32,890 nucleotides of DNA from positions 1 through 32,890 of the forward strand of contig JALULO010000143.1 of the NCBI GenBank assembly GCA_027056215.1, in the 5' to 3' direction. A program made the translations under genes and the position numbers. Each line of letters starts with the position of its first letter. The stretch's first letter is position 1. This DNA is from Campylobacterales bacterium (GTDB lineage Bacteria; Campylobacterota; Campylobacteria; Campylobacterales; QNZT01). Positions 24,186-31,773 of this stretch are shown piece after piece. Under the pieces are notes generated by a model. That model had not been told where the DNA came from. It saw only the letters and a list, made by a program, of their open reading frames with translations, and did no database searches.

Positions 24186-25451
24186 TTAGCGTACACTCAC
24201 AACACAATTTTTACCACTATCTTTTGCCTCATACAACTTCGTATCAACACTATGCATAAATGTTTCAATGCTCTGATGTTTTTTATACTCAGAAATTCCA
24301 AAGCTACATGTAAATTTTGGTGCTCCACTTATTTCAAGTGCTTCTATTTTAGCACGCAGTTTTTGAGCGATTTTAACACCTGTAACTAGTTTTGTATGTG
24401 GCAATATGACAACAAATTCTTCACCTCCCCAACGTGCAATCGTATCACTCTTACGAATATTATTTTGTACACATGATGCCAACTCTTTCAAAACAAGATC
24501 ACCAACAATATGACCATAAACATCATTGACTTTTTTAAAATTATCTACATCAAACATGATAAGACAAAAGTTATTTTTATAACGATTTGAAAGATCAATC
24601 TGCTTTTCAAGAATCGTTTCAAATTTTAAACGATTGGCAACTTGTGTCAATGGATCTGTTGTTGCTTCACTGACCAGTGTTCTTCGTTCATGTTCCATGT
24701 CGCTAACATCTGAAAAAGTTATAACAACACGATAAATACCATGCAATGTTGTTAGTTTCGCATCAACGATAAAAATATAATCTTCATCATTTTTAGTTAT
24801 TTTAACCTTATGCGTATGTAAAGGATTCCTTTGTACATACGTTACCCAACTAACATTATCTACCATTTGTCCTAAATAATTTTCTTGCTCATCTTGTTCA
24901 AAAAATTCACTGATACACCCATGTTGAACTTTGAAAGCATCTAAAGAATCTACATTAAAAAATTCTAAAAAAGCGCGATTTACTTTTAAAAGTTCATCGT
25001 GAGAACGCGTTATAATCATATTGCTCTGAGCATCGATGATAGTCTGTAACTGTTGTTCATTGAAGATAATTTTCTCTATCAATGGATTAACCAGATTTGC
25101 CAAATTACTAAATTCGTGAAAACGAAATTCTGAGGGATCCATCATCTGACGTTTTTGCAAAGCTTCCATAAAACGAAGATGAAATCTCTTAAAACTACGT
25201 TTTAATTGTACAGAGATAAATTTTGCTAAAACACCAATCATAAAAAAGCCAAAAACAACTAATATAAGCATCTGCGGTGCAGGTAAATATTTTAAATAAT
25301 TATAAAATGATATTTCATGAGATAACCCCAATGATTTATACTCAATAAAATATTGCAATAACCACAAAGTAGTCAGCATAACAGTGAAAAATACAGCTGT
25401 CATTGAAAGTGAAATCATGACAGTACCAAATAACGTTCTTTTTTCTTTCAT
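24186..25451 (-). CDS. Membrane diguanylate cyclase (2 TM, PAS-like, GGEEF)
   Basis: A 421-residue inner-membrane enzyme making c-di-GMP from two GTP. Two helices (about 10-35 and 53-77) enclose only a very short outer loop, so sensing is likely cytosolic. A PAS-like domain occupies about 132-255 (IITRSHDELLKVNRAFLEFF onward). The GGDEF domain has active-site G342-G-E-E-F and, six residues before it, the inhibitory I-site R333-K-S-D336. It should therefore be active and feedback-limited. It has its own promoter and no close partner gene. It is the synthetic counterpart to the EAL protein at 3501-5159, but nothing in the sequence shows they act together. Confidence 0.92.
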   Translation of the reverse strand: MKEKRTLFGTVMISLSMTAVFFTVMLTTLWLLQYFIEYKSLGLSHEISFYNYLKYLPAPQMLILVVFGFFMIGVLAKFISVQLKRSFKRFHLRFMEALQKRQMMDPSEFRFHEFSNLANLVNPLIEKIIFNEQQLQTIIDAQSNMIITRSHDELLKVNRAFLEFFNVDSLDAFKVQHGCISEFFEQDEQENYLGQMVDNVSWVTYVQRNPLHTHKVKITKNDEDYIFIVDAKLTTLHGIYRVVITFSDVSDMEHERRTLVSEATTDPLTQVANRLKFETILEKQIDLSNRYKNNFCLIMFDVDNFKKVNDVYGHIVGDLVLKELASCVQNNIRKSDTIARWGGEEFVVILPHTKLVTGVKIAQKLRAKIEALEISGAPKFTCSFGISEYKKHQSIETFMHSVDTKLYEAKDSGKNCVVSVR

Positions 25452-25480
25452 GGGGAAACCTAATTTAATATATTAAATAT

Positions 25481-25489
25481 ATTATATCA
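25481..25489 (-). promoter_or_regulatory. Extended -10 promoter of the diguanylate cyclase gene
   Basis: The minus strand reads TGATATAAT, a perfect extended -10 element (TG-N-TATAAT). It lies 29 bases before the ATG at 25451 and predicts a leader of about 23 nt. It is flanked by two copies of aatttaatatatt at 25462-25474 and 25492-25504, exactly 30 bases apart. Confidence 0.55.
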
Positions 25490-25514
25490 GAAATTTAATA
25501 TATTTAATTAATAA

Positions 25515-26066
25515 TTAGTAAATAAAATAACGAATAGATGCATAACCGTATACTTCGGTCTCTTTGACGTATTCAATGTGTGCAGTAGATATGATACCGC
25601 CAAGTGCAAAAACTCTTATTGATGTAGATTGTACAACCTCTTTCAAAAAGCCTATACCTTTTGGTTTACCCTTGTTCGGAGAAGCGAAAATGGGACTTAT
25701 GGTAACAGCATCAGCTCCCAATATCTGTGCCTTTGCAACTTCTTCAAGAGTATGTGTGCTTATAATCACAAAAAGATTTTTTCTTTTAGCTTTGCCAATC
25801 AAATCCATTTGATCAGAAGTGAGATGGATTCCATCAAAACCCAAGTTTTGGGCTATAGCTATTTCTTTGTTTATTAAAATACAAGAAATTTTATATCTTT
25901 TTGCATAATCCAAAAAGATTTTGGCATATGAAGCACTATCCATAGAAACTTTATCTCGAAAACATGCGTAATCTATTGTATTTTTCGAAAATACGTTTTG
26001 AAGATAAATTTTAAAGGTTTCTATATCATGATAATAGGAAGGATCAGATATAAAATAAGCCTTCAT
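25515..26066 (-). CDS. Thiamine-phosphate synthase/TenI-family protein
   Basis: A 183-residue TIM-barrel protein. CFRDK, GFDGIHLTSDQ, ISTHTLEEVAKAQILGADAV, SPIFASPNKGKPKGIG and FALGGI follow the ThiE/TenI pattern in order. ThiE joins the thiazole and pyrimidine phosphates into thiamine phosphate; TenI aromatises the thiazole. True ThiE has RxK with pyrophosphate-contacting residues and is usually about 205-220 residues. This one is shorter and has SP rather than GP before the PxF-like turn, so a TenI-like or divergent role is possible. It lies 17 bases after the small membrane protein gene and may be cotranscribed with atpB. No other thiamine gene is in the window. Confidence 0.75.
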   Translation of the reverse strand: MKAYFISDPSYYHDIETFKIYLQNVFSKNTIDYACFRDKVSMDSASYAKIFLDYAKRYKISCILINKEIAIAQNLGFDGIHLTSDQMDLIGKAKRKNLFVIISTHTLEEVAKAQILGADAVTISPIFASPNKGKPKGIGFLKEVVQSTSIRVFALGGIISTAHIEYVKETEVYGYASIRYFIY

Positions 26067-26083
26067 ACTTAATTCTTTAGATT

Positions 26084-26389
26084 TTAATGTGTTGAAGAAT
26101 GATTATCCCGATCAGATTGATGTTTGTGACTATTTTGTATGGCTGATAGCATTTTTTGTAAAAGAATTGTTTGCTTCTGCTTTTCGCGATAAACTTCCAA
26201 CTTTAAACTAGCCATTTCAAAAAATATAACCATAAACAAGCCAATACTCGCGCCAAAAAAAGCACCAATTAATGCCATAATCAACCCAAAAGGATAAAAA
26301 AGCGTAAAGAAAAGATACGCTCCTATGATAACGGCAGCCCAAGAGGCTCCCTGCATAAAACTAAGTATTTTAACGTAGTTCTTATTCAT
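26084..26389 (-). CDS. Small two-helix membrane protein beside atpB
   Basis: A 101-residue protein with two hydrophobic helices (about 15-35 and 38-61) separated by a glycine-rich turn, then a charged cytosolic tail ending in a His/Ser/Asp-rich stretch. I recall a small membrane protein next to atpB in Campylobacter (Cj1203c), and this one has matching size and position. It starts 3 bases after the atpB stop with no good ribosome site, so it probably relies on coupled translation. An assembly or accessory role for the F0 sector, like AtpI, is an inference from position only. Confidence 0.7.
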   Translation of the reverse strand: MNKNYVKILSFMQGASWAAVIIGAYLFFTLFYPFGLIMALIGAFFGASIGLFMVIFFEMASLKLEVYREKQKQTILLQKMLSAIQNSHKHQSDRDNHSSTH

Positions 26390-26392
26390 ATA

Positions 26393-27073
26393 TTAAAGTG
26401 TTTCATCACTTAACGTAACTGCACCAGCCAAATATACATACGTTAAAATCATAAAAATAAATGCTTGAAGCAATGCTGAAAATGTAAGTAGTGCAAATGG
26501 CGCTAATGGTGCGATAAAAGGCGCTAACATAAGGATAACAGCTAAAAACAGATCATCACCTTTGATATTTCCAAAAAGTCTGAACGAAAGTGAAATAATT
26601 CTAGATAAATGAGAAACGATTTCAATAGGAAACATTAATGGTGCCAATAGCTTTTCAGGCCCCATAAAATGTGCAAAATAGTGAATAACACCATTTTTTC
26701 TGATTCCCTCAAAGTTATAGTATACAAACACAATCAATGCCAACGCCAATGTAAAGTTGATATTACTTGTTGGAGATTCAAAACCAGGAATAATTCCAAT
26801 CAAGTTAGCAACCAATACAACAAGACCGATTGTTGCTACCAAAGGAAGGTATTTTCTGGCTAAATCTTCGCCAATAACATCTTTTCCCATTGTAATAACA
26901 CCACCAAGATAACTCTCGGCAACATTTTGTGCGCCTTGTGGAACAATTTGCATCGCACTGATAGCAGACTTTGCGAACCAAAGTACTAACGCAGCAACAA
27001 AAAGTGTATGTATCACAATCAAAAAAGTGTGATTTTCCCAAAGTAAACCAAAAAAAGTAAAAACTTCATTCAC
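26393..27073 (-). CDS. atpB: ATP synthase F0 subunit a
   Basis: A 226-residue inner-membrane subunit forming the proton half-channels next to the c-ring. The key helix reads SLSFRLFGNIKGDDL, with R165 as the essential arginine, preceded by FPIEIVSHLSRII. Five to six helices are predicted. The start is GTG at 27073 with aaagga 7 bases upstream. Standing alone, away from the other atp genes, is typical of Campylobacterota, where atpB is separate from the F1 operon. Confidence 0.95.
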   Translation of the reverse strand: MNEVFTFFGLLWENHTFLIVIHTLFVAALVLWFAKSAISAMQIVPQGAQNVAESYLGGVITMGKDVIGEDLARKYLPLVATIGLVVLVANLIGIIPGFESPTSNINFTLALALIVFVYYNFEGIRKNGVIHYFAHFMGPEKLLAPLMFPIEIVSHLSRIISLSFRLFGNIKGDDLFLAVILMLAPFIAPLAPFALLTFSALLQAFIFMILTYVYLAGAVTLSDETL

Positions 27074-27121
27074 GGACAGATCCTTTTAAAGCATATAATT
27101 TGATGGGATTTTACTCAAATT

Positions 27122-27883
27122 TCATTTAAGTGTAGCTAAAATCTTCTCTTGACCAATACGATAAAGTGCAAAATCATACTTAACAGGATCATCAACATCA
27201 AACTGTTTTAACGTTTGTGTAAGTAAAATAACTGCTTTAAGGTCATAACTTTTACGTTTCAATAGACCAAGTTTTTGTGCTACTTTAAACGTATGTGTAT
27301 CTAAAGGGATCAAAAGATCTTTTTTCTCTACACTATGCCAAAGTCCCATATCTAAGCTATCTTTACGAACCATCCAACGTAAAAACATATTCCAACGTTT
27401 GTACGTTGATGTCGTATTGTGTACGGGTGGTCTTCCAATCAAAAAATGATATCCTCTACTTTTATAATCATATAAATTTTCAAGCCATGATATCAGTGCA
27501 TACAAGCCATCCAAAATAGAATTTTCAAGCCTATAACCTTGAGAAAAAATATTTTCTAAACTATCTTCTGATTTTGCTCTTCTTAACATGATAAAAAGTC
27601 CAATAACATCACGAGAATTTTGAAAACGATAATAATGCTTCTGAAATTTTCTTTTAATCTCTTCTTCACTCTTTGTTAACAAAGAAAAGTCTAAACTCTG
27701 CAAAAATTTTACAATCAATCTAGCATTTCCATAAGCAAACAGTGCACAAATCAAAGCAATGTATTCATCTCTATACTCCCGTGCTACCAAGAGTGGATCA
27801 GGTTTAGCTATGCTAAGTTCACTGACAACATCTCGTTTCACTACTTCACACTCAAGAAGTTTAAAAACTTCTGATTCTCTCAA
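27122..27883 (-). CDS. TIGR02757/DUF2400-family protein
   Basis: A 253-residue soluble protein of an uncharacterised family. Diagnostic blocks are the N-terminal D-P-x-x-x-x-x-x-Y-x-D and the ALFAYGNA segment, the middle FHxLIGRPP-like YHFLIGRPP and RWNMFLRWMVRKD-x-x-D-x-G-x-W, and PLDTHTFKVAQKLGL-x-x-R-K. The H-h-H / DTH pattern and the helical layout resemble the helix-hairpin-helix DNA glycosylase-like fold, which would suggest nucleic-acid work, but this is an inference. The start is TTG at 27883, next to the permease stop, with gaagg 8 bases ahead; no later start keeps the family's N terminus. Confidence 0.85.
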   Translation of the reverse strand: MRESEVFKLLECEVVKRDVVSELSIAKPDPLLVAREYRDEYIALICALFAYGNARLIVKFLQSLDFSLLTKSEEEIKRKFQKHYYRFQNSRDVIGLFIMLRRAKSEDSLENIFSQGYRLENSILDGLYALISWLENLYDYKSRGYHFLIGRPPVHNTTSTYKRWNMFLRWMVRKDSLDMGLWHSVEKKDLLIPLDTHTFKVAQKLGLLKRKSYDLKAVILLTQTLKQFDVDDPVKYDFALYRIGQEKILATLK

Positions 27884-28687
27884 CTATAAAACCTTCTCTT
27901 TTTCATTTGTTTTACTTTGCAAATAATCTGAAATATTGACCAACGAGTAAATCACCAAAAATATCATCAAACCAGGAAAGAAACTAAGCCACCAAGCAAT
28001 ATCTACAACCCCTTTACCCTCACTTAAAATACTACCCCAGCTAATCTGTGGAGGCATAATACCTATGCCCAAAAAGCTCAAACCACTTTCCGCCAAAATC
28101 GCACCGCCAACACCAAAGGTAAACGAGATAAAAAAGATTGGTGCTAAAAGTGGTGTAAAATATTTAAGGATGATTTTTAGACGACTCACACCTGAAGCTT
28201 TTAAAACTTTGATATAGGGCTTGGAAGAGATAGCAAAACTCTCACTACGAATCAACCTCGCCATCCCCATCCAGCCAGTTACCGAGATAATCAAGATCAA
28301 AACCCAAACAGATGCATTCATATAACTGATAAGAGCCAATAAAAGGAAAAAAGTTGGAAAAGTTAAAAATAGATCAATCATGATCACAATCAACTTGTCT
28401 GTCGTACCTTTGAAAAATCCCGAACTAACACCTATCACCAAACCTAAAAAACTAGCAATCAATGCTGAACCTACACCTATACTTAAAGAGATCTTTCCAC
28501 CCTCGATAATACGTGCTAAAAGATCCCTTCCCAACCTATCCGTACCAAAAATATGTTCAGAGGAAGGAGGCAAAAGGATAGCCGTTTTATCAAGCAAATA
28601 AGGAGAATGACTATAAACCAATTCTCCAAAAAAAGAGATGAGTATTATCAATACTAAAATAACAATACTATTATATGGCACACGCAT
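27884..28687 (-). CDS. ABC transporter permease, DppC/OppC type
   Basis: A 267-residue inner-membrane permease for peptide or metal-chelate uptake, using ATG 28687, which overlaps the dgkA stop (TGATG). An upstream in-frame TTG at 28723 would reach deep into dgkA and is less likely. FGTDRLGRDLLARII is the family's N-terminal hallmark; the ATPase-coupling EAA-type loop reads KVLKASGVSRLKIILKYFTP, and LSFLGIGIMPPQISWG follows. Five to six helices are present. Partner genes (DppA, B, D, F) are absent from this window, so it must assemble with proteins encoded elsewhere. Confidence 0.9.
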   Translation of the reverse strand: MRVPYNSIVILVLIILISFFGELVYSHSPYLLDKTAILLPPSSEHIFGTDRLGRDLLARIIEGGKISLSIGVGSALIASFLGLVIGVSSGFFKGTTDKLIVIMIDLFLTFPTFFLLLALISYMNASVWVLILIISVTGWMGMARLIRSESFAISSKPYIKVLKASGVSRLKIILKYFTPLLAPIFFISFTFGVGGAILAESGLSFLGIGIMPPQISWGSILSEGKGVVDIAWWLSFFPGLMIFLVIYSLVNISDYLQSKTNEKEKVL

Positions 28688-29049
28688 CACAACAACTCTT
28701 TGTAAACAATAATACACCAACAAGTAAGATGCAATAAAACCGTAAATAACACAGCAGCAGAACCCATATCTTTGGCATATTTTGCCAAGGGATGTATCTC
28801 ATGCGTCACAAGATCAACTACATTTTCGATAGCAGAATTTAATAACTCAGTTACAATAATGATGATAGCCGTAACAAATAAGATCAACTTACTGCTTAAT
28901 GTAAGCGGCAAAAGTATAACAGCAAGTAGGATGAAAAAACCAAAAAAGAGTTCTAACTTAAAAGATGTCTCTGTTTTTACTGCTATCAAAATACCTTCTA
29001 TAGCATACATAGCATTTTTAAATAGAGAATACTTTGGTTTATTTTGCAT
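28687..29049 (-). CDS. dgkA: Diacylglycerol kinase
   Basis: A 120-residue, three-helix integral membrane kinase that phosphorylates diacylglycerol to phosphatidate, recycling lipid from membrane-derived oligosaccharide or LPS modification. E28 (KTETSFKLEL), the E68-L-L-N71-S-A-I-E75 block, VVD79 and K93-D94-M-G-S-A-A-V are the catalytic and metal-binding set of the family. A leading stretch KPKYSLFKNAMYAIEGI is the usual amphipathic N-terminal helix. A ribosome site (ttagga) precedes the ATG. It is first in a likely unit with the DppC-like permease and the TIGR02757 gene. Confidence 0.95.
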   Translation of the reverse strand: MQNKPKYSLFKNAMYAIEGILIAVKTETSFKLELFFGFFILLAVILLPLTLSSKLILFVTAIIIIVTELLNSAIENVVDLVTHEIHPLAKYAKDMGSAAVLFTVLLHLTCWCIIVYKELL

Positions 29050-29086
29050 ATATATTCCTAAATATTTTTACAAATCATAGCTAAAA

Positions 29087-29114
29087 ATTCTATCTATTTA
29101 CATAAGAATTACAA
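29087..29114 (-). promoter_or_regulatory. Candidate promoter of the dgkA unit
   Basis: On the minus strand TTGTAA (29114-29109) and TAGAAT (29092-29087) are separated by 16 bases. This predicts a start near 29080 and a leader of about 30 nt before the dgkA ATG at 29049. Confidence 0.4.
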
Positions 29115-29147
29115 AAAATGGTATAATAAATGTCTTTATTTGGATCA

Positions 29148-29170
29148 ATTAAGACAATATTTATCTTAAT
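29148..29170. promoter_or_regulatory. Inverted repeat upstream of the tpx -10 box (candidate operator)
   Basis: attaaga and tcttaat are perfect 7-base arms with a 9-base spacer. The element covers the -35 region and ends 4 bases before the -10 box of tpx. The position suits repressor or activator binding. A second signal overlaps it: ggatcaattaa (29142-29152) and ggttcaattaa (29184-29194) form a direct repeat 42 bases apart. Confidence 0.4.
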
Positions 29171-29174
29171 TTGT

Positions 29175-29180
29175 TATAAT
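29175..29180 (+). promoter_or_regulatory. -10 box of tpx
   Basis: A perfect TATAAT with a -35-like aagaca (29151-29156) 18 bases upstream predicts a start near 29187. Another perfect TATAAT at 29122-29127 may be a second, upstream promoter. The tpx ribosome site aagga lies at 29211-29215. Confidence 0.55.
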
Positions 29181-29221
29181 TCTGGTTCAATTAAAAAAAA
29201 TTATAATTTAAAGGATATTTA

Positions 29222-29737
29222 ATGGCAACTGTAACATTAAAAGGCGATACTGTATGTAACCTAAGCGGAACTGAAATCAACGTAGGTGACGATGCACCTC
29301 AAATCACCGTAGTAAACTCTGCTGGTTTAGCTGACAAAGTAGTCGGTGGTGCACAAGATAACGTACAACTGATCGTTGTAGTACCTTCACTTGATACTGC
29401 GGTATGTGCTGCTGAAACAAGAAAGTTTAATGAAAAAGCAGCTGACATCGAAGGTGTTGATACAACTGTTGTTTCTATGGACTTACCATTTGCTGCTGGT
29501 AGATTTTGTACAGCTGAGGGAATCGAAAACTTGACTGTCGCTTCAGACTTTAGAAACAAAGATTTTGCTAACGCTTACGGTGTACTTTTAGCGGATGGAC
29601 CTTTAGCAGGTGTTACTGCAAGAGCGATCTTTGTAGTTGGTAAAGATGGAAAAGTTACGTACAAAGAACTTGTTCCTGAAATCACTGCTGAACCTGAGTA
29701 TGACAAAGCACTAGAAGCTGCAAAAGCAGCTGTATAA
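29222..29737 (+). CDS. tpx: Thiol peroxidase Tpx
   Basis: A 171-residue atypical 2-Cys peroxiredoxin that reduces alkyl and hydrogen peroxides using thioredoxin. The peroxidatic site VPSLDTAVC62 and the resolving cysteine C96 (AAGRFCTAEG) are at family positions. GVTARAIFVVGKDGKV is the later conserved block. No signal peptide is present, so it works in the cytoplasm. Codons look well adapted (many gct, gta and aac), as expected for a strongly expressed gene. It has its own promoter and a strong terminator, so it is a single-gene unit. Confidence 0.95.
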   Translation: MATVTLKGDTVCNLSGTEINVGDDAPQITVVNSAGLADKVVGGAQDNVQLIVVVPSLDTAVCAAETRKFNEKAADIEGVDTTVVSMDLPFAAGRFCTAEGIENLTVASDFRNKDFANAYGVLLADGPLAGVTARAIFVVGKDGKVTYKELVPEITAEPEYDKALEAAKAAV

Positions 29738-29744
29738 GTTTTAA

Positions 29745-29779
29745 GGTAAAAAGTGGGATATCCACTTTTTACCCTTTTT
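29745..29779 (+). terminator. Strong intrinsic terminator of tpx
   Basis: A perfect 12-bp stem, ggtaaaaagtgg with ccactttttacc, around the loop gatat, is followed by ctttttg. It begins 7 bases after the tpx stop. Confidence 0.9.
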
Positions 29780-29783
29780 GTAC

Positions 29784-29789
29784 TACAAT
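29784..29789 (+). promoter_or_regulatory. -10 box in the terminator tail for the nucleosidase-like gene
   Basis: TACAAT lies 5 bases after the tpx terminator T-run and ends 6 bases before the ATG at 29796. Transcription would begin at or next to the ATG, giving a leaderless mRNA. No ribosome site precedes the ATG. Confidence 0.4.
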
Positions 29790-29795
29790 CTCTTT

Positions 29796-30377
29796 ATGAG
29801 ATTTATCGTTATAGCACTTCATGCGGAAGCAAACCCGATCATAAAAGCTTTAAAGCTAGAGCTAACCCACAAAAAACCTTTTTCTCTTTATGAAAACAAA
29901 TCAATCAAACTTATCATCAGTGGCATTGGCAATATCAACGCTTCATCTGCAACAACCTATCTATTAACAAAATATCATAGCAGTGATAAAGATATCATCA
30001 TCAATATCGGTATATGCAGTACATACCATGAAGATGAACCTATCGGTACACTTTATGAGATAGATAAGATTATTCATGCAAATACACACAAAGTTTATCA
30101 TCTAAGTAAAAAAAGTCATCTCACACAAACAGCATTACTAACATCTTTTGCAACACCACAAAGTAAAAAACATCCAAAGTACCATCTCGCCGACATGGAG
30201 AGTATCGGGTTTTATCTTGCCTCAAAAAAGTTTATGAAATATGAAAATATATATCTTTTTAAAATCGTTTCAGATCATCTAAATGATGAGATTTTAAAAC
30301 ATCAAGAAGTTGAAACAATGATAGAAAAACATCTACCACTGTTTCATAAACTGCTAAATACTAAGAACGAGGCGTAA
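29796..30377 (+). CDS. Short nucleoside phosphorylase/MTA-SAH nucleosidase-like protein
   Basis: A 193-residue protein with the PNP/UDP family plan. E11 in ALHAEANPII matches the catalytic-water glutamate region of MTA/SAH nucleosidase. IISGIGNINA is the phosphate/ribose loop. A shortened LADMES (132-137) gives the ribose-binding M-E pair, and IVSDH (158-162) has the purine-site aspartate D160. It is about 35 residues shorter than typical MtnN, and it may act on a different nucleoside or futalosine-like compound. I used ATG 29796; an earlier TTG at 29778 lies inside the terminator tail. No ribosome site is visible, which agrees with leaderless translation. Confidence 0.7.
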   Translation: MRFIVIALHAEANPIIKALKLELTHKKPFSLYENKSIKLIISGIGNINASSATTYLLTKYHSSDKDIIINIGICSTYHEDEPIGTLYEIDKIIHANTHKVYHLSKKSHLTQTALLTSFATPQSKKHPKYHLADMESIGFYLASKKFMKYENIYLFKIVSDHLNDEILKHQEVETMIEKHLPLFHKLLNTKNEA

Positions 30378-30470
30378 GGAAAAGAAAATAAGTATTTCAT
30401 CCTTAGAATAATTTTTGACGGCTTACTTTTTCGTATGTCTCTTTACTGCAACAGATGCGTTACCTTTAAT

Positions 30471-31763
30471 TTACTTCACTACTTTAGCTCTATATACCTC
30501 TTCCATCATAGCTTTCCAATCTGCATCCAGACTATAAGCCAAACCATCATCTGCATGAATAGCAGGGTCATTTAGCCAGTCAAGCGAAATACGCCCTCCT
30601 TTATTGTCAGAGGAAGAAGCAGAATAGAAAATAACATATTTATCACTCTTATCCAGTGCACGTTCCAAGGTTGTTTTCATATCCATAAGACCTACCTTAT
30701 CTGTAGTATCAAACTCAGGATATGTGGCACTTGCTAAAGGTTCATTTGAAACCATAAAGTCCACATATATCTCTTTAGCCCATGAAGCACGTTCCTCTTG
30801 TGGCACGACCCAATGCTGCGTGGCATCTACGACATTGTTAGTAGTATTTAAGGCGATGGTATGTTTACGCCAAGTATAAGCATCATCAAACTGCTTCTGT
30901 GTACGAAGTCTGTAGTCTTCACCCATATCATGCAATGTCGCCTGATGCGATAGTCCTTTTTTTAATCCCGTAAACATAGCACCTGCCCATTCATGCTGAC
31001 GCTCCAGTCCGACATCGACGACAACAGGATGTCCATCGATGCCACGATTGGCTTCTATATGTCCCTCCACAGGAGAATGATAATAGAGTACATCTATAGC
31101 GGAATACGCACGCACCATAGCGTCCATGATTTGCTTAAAACGTGCAGTAATCTTGGCTGAATGCTCCGTAAAAGTATGGTTAGGATTTTTATATGCTTTA
31201 GCATCATACCATGCATCACCATGCTTATAGTTAATCATTTTAAGGCTCTCATCATCATAAGCTTCATCGTCATAGACAATCCCTCTAAAGCCTAAATTTT
31301 TAGCTACTTTAGCTAGAGTTTTAAAGTTTGCTATCACATTGTTCCATACCCCATCATCCCAAAAGTCACCAGGGTAATGCATATTTACGATTAAAAAGTT
31401 TGATTTTGTCGGGTATAAATCCTTTACAGCTTTCACTTCATTCCAAATAGAGTCATAAGTTAGTAAGGACGTATTGGACTCCATCACTGTATTGGTATAG
31501 GAGTTACCTACCATAGTAAACCCCGAAAAAGGCAAAGTATTGATGTATGCAGCCCTTGCAGCAAAATTATCTGCCATTTCAGGAAGCCAGTGTCCTTTTT
31601 GGTAAAGAATCAACTCTTTTTTACTATGTAACTGTGTCACATCATCAGTATGATTGTCAGAGCCAATAGTATCTTTGGATAGTGGTTTAGCAGTACTGTT
31701 TCCGCATCCTAAAAAAGATACAAGAGCAAACACAGAGAAAGAGATAATAAGAATTTTTAGCAC
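30471..31763 (-). CDS. Putative lipoprotein, possibly glycosidase-like barrel
   Basis: A 430-residue protein with an N-terminal hydrophobic segment ending at FLGC20, a slightly non-standard lipobox (F at -3), so it is probably anchored outside the cytoplasm. The start is GTG with aaaggtg 8 bases ahead. Alternating strands and helices from about residue 50, W/H/D-rich strand ends, and the acidic cluster GIVYDDEAYDDE (about 160-171) recall TIM-barrel glycosidase-like proteins; YYHSPVEGH and VDVGLERQHEW could line an active site. I recognise no exact family, so the enzyme class is an inference. G and C use is slightly higher than in neighbouring genes, a weak hint of transfer. Confidence 0.6.
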   Translation of the reverse strand: MLKILIISFSVFALVSFLGCGNSTAKPLSKDTIGSDNHTDDVTQLHSKKELILYQKGHWLPEMADNFAARAAYINTLPFSGFTMVGNSYTNTVMESNTSLLTYDSIWNEVKAVKDLYPTKSNFLIVNMHYPGDFWDDGVWNNVIANFKTLAKVAKNLGFRGIVYDDEAYDDESLKMINYKHGDAWYDAKAYKNPNHTFTEHSAKITARFKQIMDAMVRAYSAIDVLYYHSPVEGHIEANRGIDGHPVVVDVGLERQHEWAGAMFTGLKKGLSHQATLHDMGEDYRLRTQKQFDDAYTWRKHTIALNTTNNVVDATQHWVVPQEERASWAKEIYVDFMVSNEPLASATYPEFDTTDKVGLMDMKTTLERALDKSDKYVIFYSASSSDNKGGRISLDWLNDPAIHADDGLAYSLDADWKAMMEEVYRAKVVK

Positions 31764-31773
31764 AGTTCACACC

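Noticed and set aside
29202..29207. Third TATAAT close to tpx
   Set aside because: It lies 15 bases before the ATG and next to the ribosome site, so a transcript from it would lose the site; the box at 29175 fits better.
30361..30416. taagga/tcctta arms with a following T-rich stretch between the two convergent genes ending at 30377 and 30471
   Set aside because: Only a 6-bp stem with a 19-base loop and an interrupted T-run; too weak to call a terminator.
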